From assembly GCF_039523795.1 (NCBI RefSeq), contig NZ_BAAAFZ010000017.1, forward strand, positions 1 through 39,097: a stretch of 39,097 nt of DNA, in the 5' to 3' direction. The notes under the pieces were generated by a model that was not told the origin of the DNA, did no database searches, and saw only the letters and a list, made by a program, of their open reading frames with translations. Source of the DNA: Craurococcus roseus. GTDB lineage: Bacteria > Pseudomonadota > Alphaproteobacteria > Acetobacterales > Acetobacteraceae. Both the position numbers and the translations under genes were made by a program. Every line of letters starts with the position of its first letter. The first letter of the stretch is position 1. Below are positions 24,515 through 31,986 of the stretch, piece after piece.

Positions 24515-24966
24515 AGCGGTCACGACGCGCCATCCTGGCGGCCATGGCCGCCTTTCCGCTGGCCGCCGCCGGCGGCGTGCGGCAGACGCCGCTGGCCGAG
24601 CCGAGGCCGAGCCCGGAGGCGCCGCGGCGCATCGTCGTCTCCCTCCCGGAAGGCGACCCGGCGCGGGCCAACGCGGTGCTGTCCAATCTCGTGAACATCC
24701 AGGCCTTCTACGGCCAGGACCTGGTGGAGATCCTGGTGGTCGCCTACGGCCCCGGCGTGCGCCACCTGCTGCGAGCGGAGAGCCAAGTGGCCGAGCGGGT
24801 GGCGAGCCTGCAGGCCTATGGCATCGAATTCGTCGCCTGCGGGGCGACGCTCGACACGCTCGGACTGCCGCCGGAGGCGGTGCTGCCCGAGGTGCAGGTG
24901 GTGGAGAACGGCTTGCCGGAAGTGGTGGAGCGCCAGTTGATGGGCTGGGTCCACCTCCGGCCCTAG
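24511..24966 (+). CDS. exported DsrE-family protein (first copy)
   Basis: A 151-residue protein with a Tat-like leader (MKRSRRAILAAMAAFPLAAAGG). Its DsrE/F-like alpha-beta fold includes RIVVSLPEGDP, ILVVAYGPGVRHLL, a single cysteine in IEFVACGATLDTL and the end VERQLMGWVHLRP. DsrE-family proteins bind or relay sulfur or tRNA thiolation intermediates; this periplasmic type often accompanies Sox genes, with no proven role. Start and stop overlap (ATGA) couple it to the preceding fusion protein. A second copy lies at 29.9 kb. Confidence 0.8.
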   Translation: MKRSRRAILAAMAAFPLAAAGGVRQTPLAEPRPSPEAPRRIVVSLPEGDPARANAVLSNLVNIQAFYGQDLVEILVVAYGPGVRHLLRAESQVAERVASLQAYGIEFVACGATLDTLGLPPEAVLPEVQVVENGLPEVVERQLMGWVHLRP

Positions 24967-24976
24967 GCCGGCCCGC

Positions 24977-25474
24977 TCACATCATCAGCCGGTCCTCGAC
25001 CGCCTGCAGCCCGGCACGGGCGCAGGCATCGTCCTCCGCCCCGCCCGGCGCGCCGGAAACGCCGATGCCGCCGAGGATCGACCCGCCGCCCTCCACCGGT
25101 ACCCCGCCGCCCAGGAAGACATAGCCGGGGATGTGGCGGATGGCGGAGTTGATCTGCCCGGCCTGCGTGGCGGCGGAGAGCTCCTCGGTCGCCGCGCGGA
25201 AGCTGACGGCGGTGCGCGCCTTGGCGGTCGCGGTGTCGGGCGTGTGCGGGCCGGCCAGCGCGTCCCGCAGCACCACCTGCGCCACGCCGAAGCGGTCCAC
25301 CACCGCGACCGCCACCTGGAAGCCACGGTCCTGGCAGGACTTCAGCGCGGCTTGCGCCAGTTCGAGCGCCAGCGGCGGGGCCAGCACGCGGAAGGTGGTG
25401 AAATCGGTTTCGCGTGCCCGTGTCGCCGGCGCCATGGCCAGCAGCGCGGCGCCCAGCATCCATGCCCGCTTCAT
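24977..25474 (-). CDS. GlcG/HbpS-family exported protein
   Basis: A 165-residue protein with a signal peptide at 1-20 and the GlcG/HbpS fold: FQVAVAVVDRFGVAQVVLRDALAGPHT, then AVSFRAAT, GYVFLGGGVPVEGGGSILGGIGVSG and a terminal AGLQAVEDRL. Members bind haem or small ligands and often appear in Sox and methylotrophy clusters. GGAGGATTCGAA precedes the ATG at 25474. The start overlaps the stop of the soxS-like gene by 4 nt (ATGA), so the two form an operon. It converges with the DsrE gene (10 bp). Confidence 0.82.
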   Translation of the reverse strand: MKRAWMLGAALLAMAPATRARETDFTTFRVLAPPLALELAQAALKSCQDRGFQVAVAVVDRFGVAQVVLRDALAGPHTPDTATAKARTAVSFRAATEELSAATQAGQINSAIRHIPGYVFLGGGVPVEGGGSILGGIGVSGAPGGAEDDACARAGLQAVEDRLMM

Positions 25475-25869
25475 TTCGAATCCTCCCTGTCTCCGGTCCC
25501 GCCTTGCGGCAGCTTGGCCAGCAGCGCCTCGGCCCGCTGCCAGAAGAAAAGGTCGCCCTGGTAGCCGATGATGCGGCCGAGCTCGCGCCCGCCCTGCACC
25601 AGCACGAAGGTCGGCGTGAAGCGCCAATGCGCGAAGGCGCCGAAATCGGCGGGCATCTCCTTCGCCACGTCCACCCGGCGCAGCGGCGCCCGCCGGCCGA
25701 GGTCGGAGGCGTTCCACGCCGCCTCGCCCACCTCCCGCAGCCATCGGCGGCACCAAGGGCAGTCGTGCCGCTCCAGCATGACGAGTCGCGCGGTGGGCTC
25801 GTCCCCGGCGCGGGCGCGCGGACCGGTGACGGCACCGAAGCCCAGCCAGGCCAAGTCGCGCCGGCGCAT
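25471..25869 (-). CDS. soxS: SoxS-like periplasmic thioredoxin
   Basis: A 132-residue exported thioredoxin-like protein with the active site CPWC (37-40) in MLERHDCPWCRRW and the cis-Pro segment RFTPTFVLVQGGREL. This is the SoxS signature; in Paracoccus SoxS reactivates SoxYZ. The ATG at 25869 follows GGAGGGCAGG; GTG 25881 is a weaker alternative. It is co-transcribed with the GlcG/HbpS-like gene downstream and with a small exported protein 16 bp upstream. It is distinct from the CPYC-type SoxW protein of this cluster. Confidence 0.83.
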   Translation of the reverse strand: MRRRDLAWLGFGAVTGPRARAGDEPTARLVMLERHDCPWCRRWLREVGEAAWNASDLGRRAPLRRVDVAKEMPADFGAFAHWRFTPTFVLVQGGRELGRIIGYQGDLFFWQRAEALLAKLPQGGTGDREDSK

Positions 25870-25885
25870 CCTGCCCTCCACGAGG

Positions 25886-26098
25886 CTAGCGCGCGGTGCC
25901 CGCCGCTCGGTGGGGATGGGCGGGCGGATCGTTCATCCGCTGCCCGTCCTCCAGCCCCGGGTAGGGCGTGCTGCCGGCCGTGTGGCCGACCATGCCGCGC
26001 GGGTCCGGGCCGGCGCCGTTGCGCCCGCAGCGTTGATCGAACGCGTGCTGCCCCGCCGCCGGCATGGCGACGGCCAGAACGGCACTCCGAAATCCCAT
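25886..26098 (-). CDS. small exported protein of unknown function in sox cluster
   Basis: A 70-residue frame with a strong GGGAGGA site 8-9 nt before the ATG at 26098. It has a short signal-like leader (MGFRSAVLAVAMPAAG). The mature part has one cysteine (FDQRCGRNG), many Gly/Pro/His residues and ends PPAHPHRAAGTAR. No family recognised. It lacks CxxCH, so is not a c-type cytochrome. It is the first gene of the minus-strand soxS operon and diverges from the flavocytochrome genes. Confidence 0.6.
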   Translation of the reverse strand: MGFRSAVLAVAMPAAGQHAFDQRCGRNGAGPDPRGMVGHTAGSTPYPGLEDGQRMNDPPAHPHRAAGTAR

Positions 26099-26254
26099 GG
26101 GCCGGGTCCTCCCTCACCGTGCGGCAGCACGGGAATGAAACCGCGCCGTCGCGCGTCAGACACGCATTGGACGCGGTACGCTGGACCCTGGACGCAACGA
26201 GAATGCCGCGCTTCGCGGGAAAGTAAAGCGAAACCGAGGGGGAGGAACGGCCGG

Positions 26255-26542
26255 ATGGGCAGGGCGGCGATCCTGGCCCTGGCGATGCTGGCGGCGCCGG
26301 CCGCCGCGCAGGAGCACGGCGCGCTGCTCGCCGGCGCATGCCAGGGCTGCCATGGCGCAGCGGGCGGCGGATCGCAGGGCATCCCCGCCATCGCGGGCAC
26401 GCGCCGCCGCGCGGAATTCGCGGCCATCCTGCGCGACTTCCGCGAGAACAAGCGGGAGGCGACCGTCATGGGGCGCATCGCGCGCGGCTTTTCGGAGAAG
26501 GACATCGCCGCCCTGGCCGCGCATTACGCGGCGCGCGACTGA
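26255..26542 (+). CDS. monohaem cytochrome c subunit of flavocytochrome c (SoxE/FccA-like)
   Basis: A 95-residue exported cytochrome. It has a signal peptide at 1-19, the haem motif CQGCH (29-33) in LLAGACQGCHGAAG, and a likely Met ligand in ATVMGRIARGFS. It sits 12 bp before the flavoprotein gene, the usual pairing of flavocytochrome c sulfide dehydrogenase (SoxE-SoxF / FccA-FccB). GGGGAGGA lies about 8 nt before the ATG. It would accept electrons from the flavin subunit. Confidence 0.85.
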   Translation: MGRAAILALAMLAAPAAAQEHGALLAGACQGCHGAAGGGSQGIPAIAGTRRRAEFAAILRDFRENKREATVMGRIARGFSEKDIAALAAHYAARD

Positions 26543-26554
26543 GGAGGGCCCGCC

Positions 26555-27838
26555 ATGACGATCCAGCGTCGCGCCTTCCTCGCCGCCACCGGCCTCCTCG
26601 CCACGCCACGCCTCGCCCGCGCGCAGCAGGCCGGGCGGTTGGTCATCCTCGGCGGCGGCTTCGGCGGCGCCTCCGCCGCCCGCTTCGCCCGCGACCACCA
26701 CCCGCGGCTCGACGTCACGCTGGTCGAGCGCGGCGCCCGCTTCACCACCTGTCCCTACGGCAATCTGGTGCTCGCCGGCCGGCGCGACGTCGAAAGCATC
26801 ACCTTCGGCTATGAGGGCCTCGCCGCCCGCGGGGTGCGGGTGGTGCGCCAAAGCGTCGCCGCGGTTGATGCCGGGCGGAAGCGGCTGCGCCTCGCCGACG
26901 GGGCGGAGCTTCCCTACGACCGCTTGATCATGTCGCCGGGGATCGACCTGCGCTGGGGCGCGGTCGAGGGCTACGACGAGGCGGCGGCCGCGCGCATGCC
27001 GCACGGCTGGATCCCCGCGCTGCAGCAGGTCACCGTGCTGCGCCGGCAGATGGAGGCGATGCCGGAGGGCGGCGTCTTCGTGATGACGATCCCGGACAAC
27101 CCCTTCCGCTGCCCGCCCGGACCCTACGAGCGCATCTGCATGGTGGCGGAGTACCTGAAGCGGGCGAAGCCGCGCGCCAAGCTCATCGCGTTGGACGCGA
27201 AGAACGGCTTCTCCAAGCAGCCGCTTTTCCAGGATGCCTGGCGGGAGCTTTACCCCGGCATCGTCGAGTGGCGCGGCGCCTCCGAAGACGGGCGGGTGGT
27301 GCGGGTGCGCCCCGCCGCGATGGAGGTGGAGACGGAGTTCGGCGACAAGGTGAAGGGCGACGTGGTCAACGTCATCCCCCCGCAGATGGCGGCCCGCGTC
27401 GCGCGCGACGCCGGGCTGGCCGACGAGTCCGGCTGGTGCCCGGTGAAGCCGGAAACCATGGAGTCCGCGCGGGCGCCGGACATCCACGTCATCGGGGATG
27501 CCTGCATCGCGGCGCCCATGCCGAAGTCGGGCTTCGCCGCCTCGTCCCACGCCAAGCACGCGGTGGCCTGCGCGGCGGCCTCCCTGGCGGGACGGGAGCC
27601 GCCGGCGGCCACCTACTTCAACACCTGCTACAGCCATGTCGGGCCCGACTACGGGATCTCGATCGTCGGCGTGTACCGCGGCACGCCGCAGCGGATGGAG
27701 GAGGTGCCCGGATCGGGCGGCATCAGCCCGCGCACCGCCGCGCTGGGAGAGCGCGCCGCCGAGCACCGCCGGCTGGAAGCGCTCTACGCCGATGGTTGGT
27801 ACGAGAGCATCACCCGGGAGATGTTCGGCATCGCCTGA
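26555..27838 (+). CDS. soxF: flavocytochrome c sulfide dehydrogenase, flavin subunit (SoxF/FccB)
   Basis: A 427-residue FAD protein with a Tat-type leader (MTIQRRAFLAATGLL). The dinucleotide-binding motif is VILGGGFGGASAARF. Cys66 in RFTTCPYGN corresponds to the cysteine that binds FAD covalently in FccB. A redox cysteine pair is formed by NPFRCPPGPYER and YFNTCYSHV. IHVIGDA closes the FAD site and the C-terminus has the FccB capping region. It oxidises sulfide to sulfur/polysulfide. In Paracoccus-type clusters SoxF also reactivates SoxYZ. Confidence 0.92.
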   Translation: MTIQRRAFLAATGLLATPRLARAQQAGRLVILGGGFGGASAARFARDHHPRLDVTLVERGARFTTCPYGNLVLAGRRDVESITFGYEGLAARGVRVVRQSVAAVDAGRKRLRLADGAELPYDRLIMSPGIDLRWGAVEGYDEAAAARMPHGWIPALQQVTVLRRQMEAMPEGGVFVMTIPDNPFRCPPGPYERICMVAEYLKRAKPRAKLIALDAKNGFSKQPLFQDAWRELYPGIVEWRGASEDGRVVRVRPAAMEVETEFGDKVKGDVVNVIPPQMAARVARDAGLADESGWCPVKPETMESARAPDIHVIGDACIAAPMPKSGFAASSHAKHAVACAAASLAGREPPAATYFNTCYSHVGPDYGISIVGVYRGTPQRMEEVPGSGGISPRTAALGERAAEHRRLEALYADGWYESITREMFGIA

Positions 27839-27874
27839 GGCGGCACGCCCAGGCAGGAAGAAACGAGGCACCGC

Positions 27875-29146
27875 ATGACGGAGTTGCAGCGACCAAGGGC
27901 CGCGTCGCGGCGGGGCCTGTTGAAGGCGGCGGCGGCGGGCACGCTCGGCGCCGGCGCCGCCACGGCGGCCGAGGGCGATCCGGCGAACCTGCCGCCCAAC
28001 ACGCCGGAATGGGCGAAGGCCCTGGGGCCCGGCGTGATCGAGGAGGCCTACGGCACGCGCAGCCGGCACGAGACGGCGGTCCGCCGCTACGTGCCCTGGC
28101 TGACGCAGGACCGGCAATCCTCCGTCTCCTTCACGCCGCTGGCGGAGATGCACGGCATCATCACCGCCTCCGGCCTGCACTTCGAGCGGCACCACGGCGG
28201 CGTGCCGGACGTGGTGCCGGCCGATTGGCGGCTGATGGTCCACGGCCTGGTGGAACGGCCGCTGCAGTTCGCGCTGGAGGACATCAAGCGGCTGCCGAGC
28301 GTGTCCCGCATCCACTTCATCGAATGCCCGGCGAACGGCGGCATGGAGTGGCGCGGCGCGCAGATGTCGGGCGTGCAATTCACCCACGGCATGCTGTCCT
28401 GCTCGGAGTGGACAGGCGTGCCGCTGAAGGCGCTGCTGGGCCAGGCCGGGCTGAAGCCCAACGCGTCCTGGCTGCTGGTGGAGGGCGGCGACGCCAGCCT
28501 GATGACGCGCTCCATCCCCCTCGCCAAGGCGCTGGACGACGTGATCGTCGCCTATGGCCAGAACGGGGAGGCGGTGCGGCCGCAACAGGGTTACCCGGTG
28601 CGTTTGGTGGTGCCGGGCTGGGAAGGCAACGTCTGGATCAAGTGGCTGCGCCGCATCGAGGTCGGCGACCGCCCCTGGTACCACCGCGAGGAGACGCGCC
28701 ACTACACGGACCTCATGCCGGACGGCAGGGCGCGGAAGTTCACCTTCGTCAACGAGGTGAACAGCGTCATCACCGCGCCCTGCCCGGAGAAGCCGTTGCG
28801 CGGCAAGCCCGGCTTCGTCGAGATCTCGGGTTTGGCCTGGAGCGGCGCCGGGCGGGTCACGCGCGTCGATGTCTCGGTGGATGGCGGCGACAACTGGCGC
28901 GCGGCGCAGTTGCAGGAGCCGGTGCTGGGCAAGGCGCTGACCCGCTTCCGCGTCCCCTGGGAATGGCGGGAGGGCCAGCGGGCCTTCCTGCAGTCCCGCG
29001 CAATGGACGAAACGGGGCGTGTGCAGCCGACCTTCGCGGCGCTGCGCAAGGCGCGCGGCGTCGAGAGCATCTACCACAAGAACGCGATCCACACCTGGCT
29101 GCTGGAGCCGGACGGGACGGTGGTCAATGTCCAGATCGATGCGTAG
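27875..29146 (+). CDS. soxC: SoxC, molybdenum subunit of sulfane dehydrogenase
   Basis: A 423-residue sulfite-oxidase family protein with a Tat leader (SRRGLLKAAAAGTLGAG). It has the SoxC-specific YVPWLTQDRQSSVSFTPL, GIITASGLHFERHHGG and RIHFIECPANGGMEWRG (Mo-ligating Cys151). The C-terminal part includes LRLVVPGWEGNVWIKWL and YTDLMPDG. With SoxD it removes six electrons from the SoxY-bound sulfane sulfur, allowing full oxidation without sulfur globules. It is the second sulfite-oxidase-family gene in the window. Its end overlaps the soxD start. Confidence 0.95.
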   Translation: MTELQRPRAASRRGLLKAAAAGTLGAGAATAAEGDPANLPPNTPEWAKALGPGVIEEAYGTRSRHETAVRRYVPWLTQDRQSSVSFTPLAEMHGIITASGLHFERHHGGVPDVVPADWRLMVHGLVERPLQFALEDIKRLPSVSRIHFIECPANGGMEWRGAQMSGVQFTHGMLSCSEWTGVPLKALLGQAGLKPNASWLLVEGGDASLMTRSIPLAKALDDVIVAYGQNGEAVRPQQGYPVRLVVPGWEGNVWIKWLRRIEVGDRPWYHREETRHYTDLMPDGRARKFTFVNEVNSVITAPCPEKPLRGKPGFVEISGLAWSGAGRVTRVDVSVDGGDNWRAAQLQEPVLGKALTRFRVPWEWREGQRAFLQSRAMDETGRVQPTFAALRKARGVESIYHKNAIHTWLLEPDGTVVNVQIDA

Positions 29147-29903
29147 GGCGCTGCTCCTCGGCGCTATCGGGTTCGCCGCGCTTGCGGCGGGCGGCGCGAT
29201 GCGGGCGCAGACCGGCGGCGACCGCGCCGCGCTGTACCGGCCCTTTCCGCTGCCGCAGGGCGGCGCCGCGATCGGCCCCTTCGGCGCTTGGCCGGCGCCG
29301 CCGGCCGCCTCGGAGGGCTTGCCGCGGCCCATCGCCGGCATCGGCCGTCCGGTGACCGCGCAGGAGATCGCGGGCTGGGACGTCGACGTGCGCGGCGACG
29401 GCGAGGGGCTGCCGCCCGGCCGCGGTTCCGTGAAGGAGGGCGAGGAGCTGTTCGTGCAGCAATGCGCCTCCTGCCACGGCGATTTCGGCGAGGGGCTGGA
29501 GCGCTGGCCGGCCCTGATCGGCGGCCGCGGCAGCCTGAACACCGACCAGCCGCGGCGCACCGTCGGCAGCTTCTGGCCCTATGCGCCGCCGGTCTTCGAC
29601 TACATCCGCCGCGCCATGCCCTACGCGACGCCGATGAGCCTCTCGAACGAGCAGGCCTACGCGCTGACGGCCTATGTGCTGCACCTGAACGAGCTGCTGC
29701 CCGAGGATGCCGAGCTGGACGCGGAAAAGCTCAAATCAATCCGCATGCCGAACCGCGACGGCTTCGTGCCGGAGGCGCGGCCGGACACGCCGGACGAGGC
29801 CTGCATGAGCAGTTGCCGGCAGGGGAGGCCCGTGGCGGTCACGATGGACAGCCGGCGGTTCGTGCAACCGGGTTCCGGTTCCGGCTTCTCGGAACCGCAA
29901 TAG
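29127..29903 (+). CDS. soxD: SoxD, cytochrome subunit of sulfane dehydrogenase
   Basis: A 258-residue exported cytochrome with a leader at about 1-27, the haem motif CASCH (113-117) in VQQCASCHGDFGEG, RRAMPYATPMSL with the likely Met ligand, and LSNEQAYALTAYVLHLN. A second cysteine pair near the C-terminus, CMSSC, lacks the following histidine, so only one haem site is evident; Paracoccus SoxD is dihaem. ATG 29127 overlaps soxC by 20 bp; ATG 29139 is equally possible. Confidence 0.9.
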   Translation: MSRSMRRALLLGAIGFAALAAGGAMRAQTGGDRAALYRPFPLPQGGAAIGPFGAWPAPPAASEGLPRPIAGIGRPVTAQEIAGWDVDVRGDGEGLPPGRGSVKEGEELFVQQCASCHGDFGEGLERWPALIGGRGSLNTDQPRRTVGSFWPYAPPVFDYIRRAMPYATPMSLSNEQAYALTAYVLHLNELLPEDAELDAEKLKSIRMPNRDGFVPEARPDTPDEACMSSCRQGRPVAVTMDSRRFVQPGSGSGFSEPQ

Positions 29904-29918
29904 CGCATGGAGGCGGCG

Positions 29919-30389
29919 ATGGCGGCCAGGATGAGGCGGCGGGCGGGGCTGACGGGCCTGTTGGCGGCAGGGGCGGCGACGGCGGGCGGCGCGGCGGCCC
30001 AGGCCCCGGCCGCTCCCGCGAAGGAGCTGATCCTCTACCACTTGAACCAGCCCGGCGGTGAGGAATTCCGCCACTACCGCCAACTCCTGCGGAACCTGCG
30101 CAACCACCTCAGCGTGCTGCCGCAGGGCGGCTACGACCTCCGCGTGGTGATGCACGGCGCGGGCCTCGGCCTGCTGCGGCTGGCGGCGCGGCAGGAGCCG
30201 CAGATCGCCGCGACGGTCGACGAGCTGAAGCTGGCCGGCGTCCGCTTCGAGATCTGCCGGATCACGCTGCGGCTCGACGGCATCAAGCTGGAGGAACTCT
30301 ACGACGCGACGGAAGACGATTTGGTCGAGAGCGGCGTCGGCCAGGTCGCCCGGCTGCAGCACCGCGGCTTCGCCTACATCAAGATCTGA
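29919..30389 (+). CDS. exported DsrE-family protein (second copy)
   Basis: A 156-residue protein with an Arg-rich Tat-like leader (MRRRAGLTGLLAAGAATAGG). The DsrE-like core has LILYHLNQPGG, YDLRVVMHGAGLGLLRLA, a single cysteine in VRFEICRITLRL and VARLQHRGFAYIKI. It aligns by eye with the protein at 24.5 kb, including the lone cysteine, but is clearly diverged. It is the last gene of the soxF-soxC-soxD series. ATG 29919 has GGAGG at 5-nt spacing; ATG 29907 is an alternative. Confidence 0.78.
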   Translation: MAARMRRRAGLTGLLAAGAATAGGAAAQAPAAPAKELILYHLNQPGGEEFRHYRQLLRNLRNHLSVLPQGGYDLRVVMHGAGLGLLRLAARQEPQIAATVDELKLAGVRFEICRITLRLDGIKLEELYDATEDDLVESGVGQVARLQHRGFAYIKI

Positions 30390-30543
30390 CGGCGCGCGCT
30401 TGCTCGGCGCTGCCCGCCGCGTGCGCCTCCTCGGCCGATGGGGGACCGTCGGGCAGCGCGACAGGCGCCCCCGCGGGCGTAGCCAAACCGGGGACGGGGC
30501 CGCTGCCCGGGCCCTTTGCTTCCCGCAGTTGGAGGACCGATCC

Positions 30544-31008
30544 ATGCCCACCCTTCCTGCGACCGCGAGCCGCATCAGCCGCAACACCGCGGGCGCCGTG
30601 AACCGTCGCATCGCGGAGCGGACGGAACGGAACGTGGCCTTCCTGGCCGCGCACCCCGAACGCATCGACCGGCGCCTGCGCGAGTTGGACGAGGAGTGGG
30701 ACACGGAACGGGTGCTCGAGGCCAACGCCGCCACGTTGGCGCTCGGCGGGACGGTGCTCGGCATCTTGGAGGACCGGCGTTTCCTGGCCCTGTCCGTCGT
30801 GGTGACCGCCTTCCTGCTGCAACACGCGCTGCAGGGCTGGTGCCCGCCCCTGCCCGTCATCCGCCGGCTCGGCGTCCGCACCGCGGAGGAGATCAACGGC
30901 GAACGCACGGCGCTGAAGGCGCTCCGCGGCGATTTCGCGGCGATCGGGCAGGCGGCGACCGATGATCCGCACGCACGCGCCGAGGCGGCGTTGCGGGCGG
31001 CCGCGTGA
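30544..31008 (+). CDS. DUF2892 (YgaP-type) membrane protein
   Basis: A 154-residue protein. A soluble, charged N-terminal half (ERNVAFLAAHPERIDRRLREL) precedes two adjacent membrane segments at about 62-97 (TLALGGTVLGILEDRRFLALSVVVTAFLLQHAL), then GWCPPLPVIRRLGVRTAEEI. The double helix plus C-P-P-L-P-V-I-R-R-L-G is the DUF2892/YgaP membrane unit, often linked to rhodanese or sulfur genes. TTGGAGGA lies upstream of the ATG. Its transport or anchoring role is unknown. A 207-bp stretch without genes follows, with no convincing terminator. Confidence 0.75.
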   Translation: MPTLPATASRISRNTAGAVNRRIAERTERNVAFLAAHPERIDRRLRELDEEWDTERVLEANAATLALGGTVLGILEDRRFLALSVVVTAFLLQHALQGWCPPLPVIRRLGVRTAEEINGERTALKALRGDFAAIGQAATDDPHARAEAALRAAA

Positions 31009-31215
31009 GCGTCTCTGGCAACCGGCCGGGTGGCGCCGGCTGAGCCCCTGGCCCCGACCGGGCGAGACCTCGCCAGGTGCGAACCCTGTCAGGGAACAGC
31101 GATCGCCGTGGCGCGGGCGGGCGACGCCTTTCCGACGCCCCCCTTCCGGTGAAGAAGAGCTGGCGCGGCGGGTCGCGCAGCAAGGCGAGAGGCGGATCGG
31201 GCATGGCCGGACTCC

Positions 31216-31983
31216 TCAAACGGCGGCGGGCCGCGTCTCGGCTTCGATCCGCCCGTCGCGCAAGCTGACCAGGCGGTCGAAGCGGCCGTAGATCTTCTCG
31301 TCATGCGTCACCACCAGCACGGCGGCCGATTGCTCCCTCGCCACGCCGCGCAGCAGGTCCATCACCACCTGGGCACGTTCGGAGTCGAGCGCCGCCGTGG
31401 GCTCGTCGGCCAGGATGATGCGCGGGCGGTTGGCCAGCGCGCGGGCGATGGCGACACGTTGCGCCTCGCCGCCCGAAAGCTTCGCCGGCATGGCGGAGGC
31501 CCGCTTCCCGACCTGCAGGTGGTCGAGCAGGGTTCGCGCGCGCCGCCTGGCCTCGGCCAGCGGCACGCCGTTGAGCGTGAGCGCCAGCGCGACGTTGTCG
31601 GTCGCGTCCAGGAAGGGCAGCAGGTTGTGGAATTGGAAGATGAAGCCGATCTTCTCACGCCGCAGCGCGCGCAGGTCGCCCCGCGCCCAGCGGCCCTGCC
31701 ATACCGTCTCGCCGGCCAGCCGGAGCAGCCCGGCGTCGGGCTCCAGGATGCAGGCGACGAGGTTGAGCAGCGTCGACTTGCCGCTGCCGGAGGGGCCGCG
31801 CAGGCCGACGACCTCGCCGGGCATCGCCGAGAGCGTGATGTCCGAGAGGGCCTGCACCCGCGCCTCGCCCTCGCCGAAGCCCTTGGCTACCCCGGCCAGC
31901 TCGACGAGCGGCGTGCCCGCATCCTGGCGCGGGGCACGCAGCCCGCCCGGGCCCGCGCCTCCCGCGCCGCTGGTCGCTTCCAT
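31216..31983 (-). CDS. MacB/LolD-type ABC transporter ATPase
   Basis: A 255-residue ATPase with Walker A GPSGSGKST, Q-loop FQFHNLLPF, signature LSGGEAQRVAIARAL, Walker B IILADEP and the TAALDS D-loop. The first 25 residues are a nonconserved Gly/Ala leader. This is the MacB/LolD/DevA clade, which works with FtsX-type permeases. It is the last gene of the minus-strand operon DUF2892-HlyD-FtsX-ATPase. Substrate unknown. Confidence 0.88.
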   Translation of the reverse strand: MEATSGAGGAGPGGLRAPRQDAGTPLVELAGVAKGFGEGEARVQALSDITLSAMPGEVVGLRGPSGSGKSTLLNLVACILEPDAGLLRLAGETVWQGRWARGDLRALRREKIGFIFQFHNLLPFLDATDNVALALTLNGVPLAEARRRARTLLDHLQVGKRASAMPAKLSGGEAQRVAIARALANRPRIILADEPTAALDSERAQVVMDLLRGVAREQSAAVLVVTHDEKIYGRFDRLVSLRDGRIEAETRPAAV

Positions 31984-31986
31984 CCG

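Noticed and set aside
26156..29560. Minus-strand open frame of over 1100 codons
   Set aside because: It is antisense to soxE/soxF/soxC/soxD, which have clear family motifs. The frame is open because of high GC and its protein is low-complexity Arg/His/Ala/Gly-rich.
31009..31215. Terminator or small gene between the convergent DUF2892 and ATPase genes
   Set aside because: Only short inverted repeats (such as GGCGAG-AC-CTCGCC, with too small a loop) and no T-run; frames there lack support.
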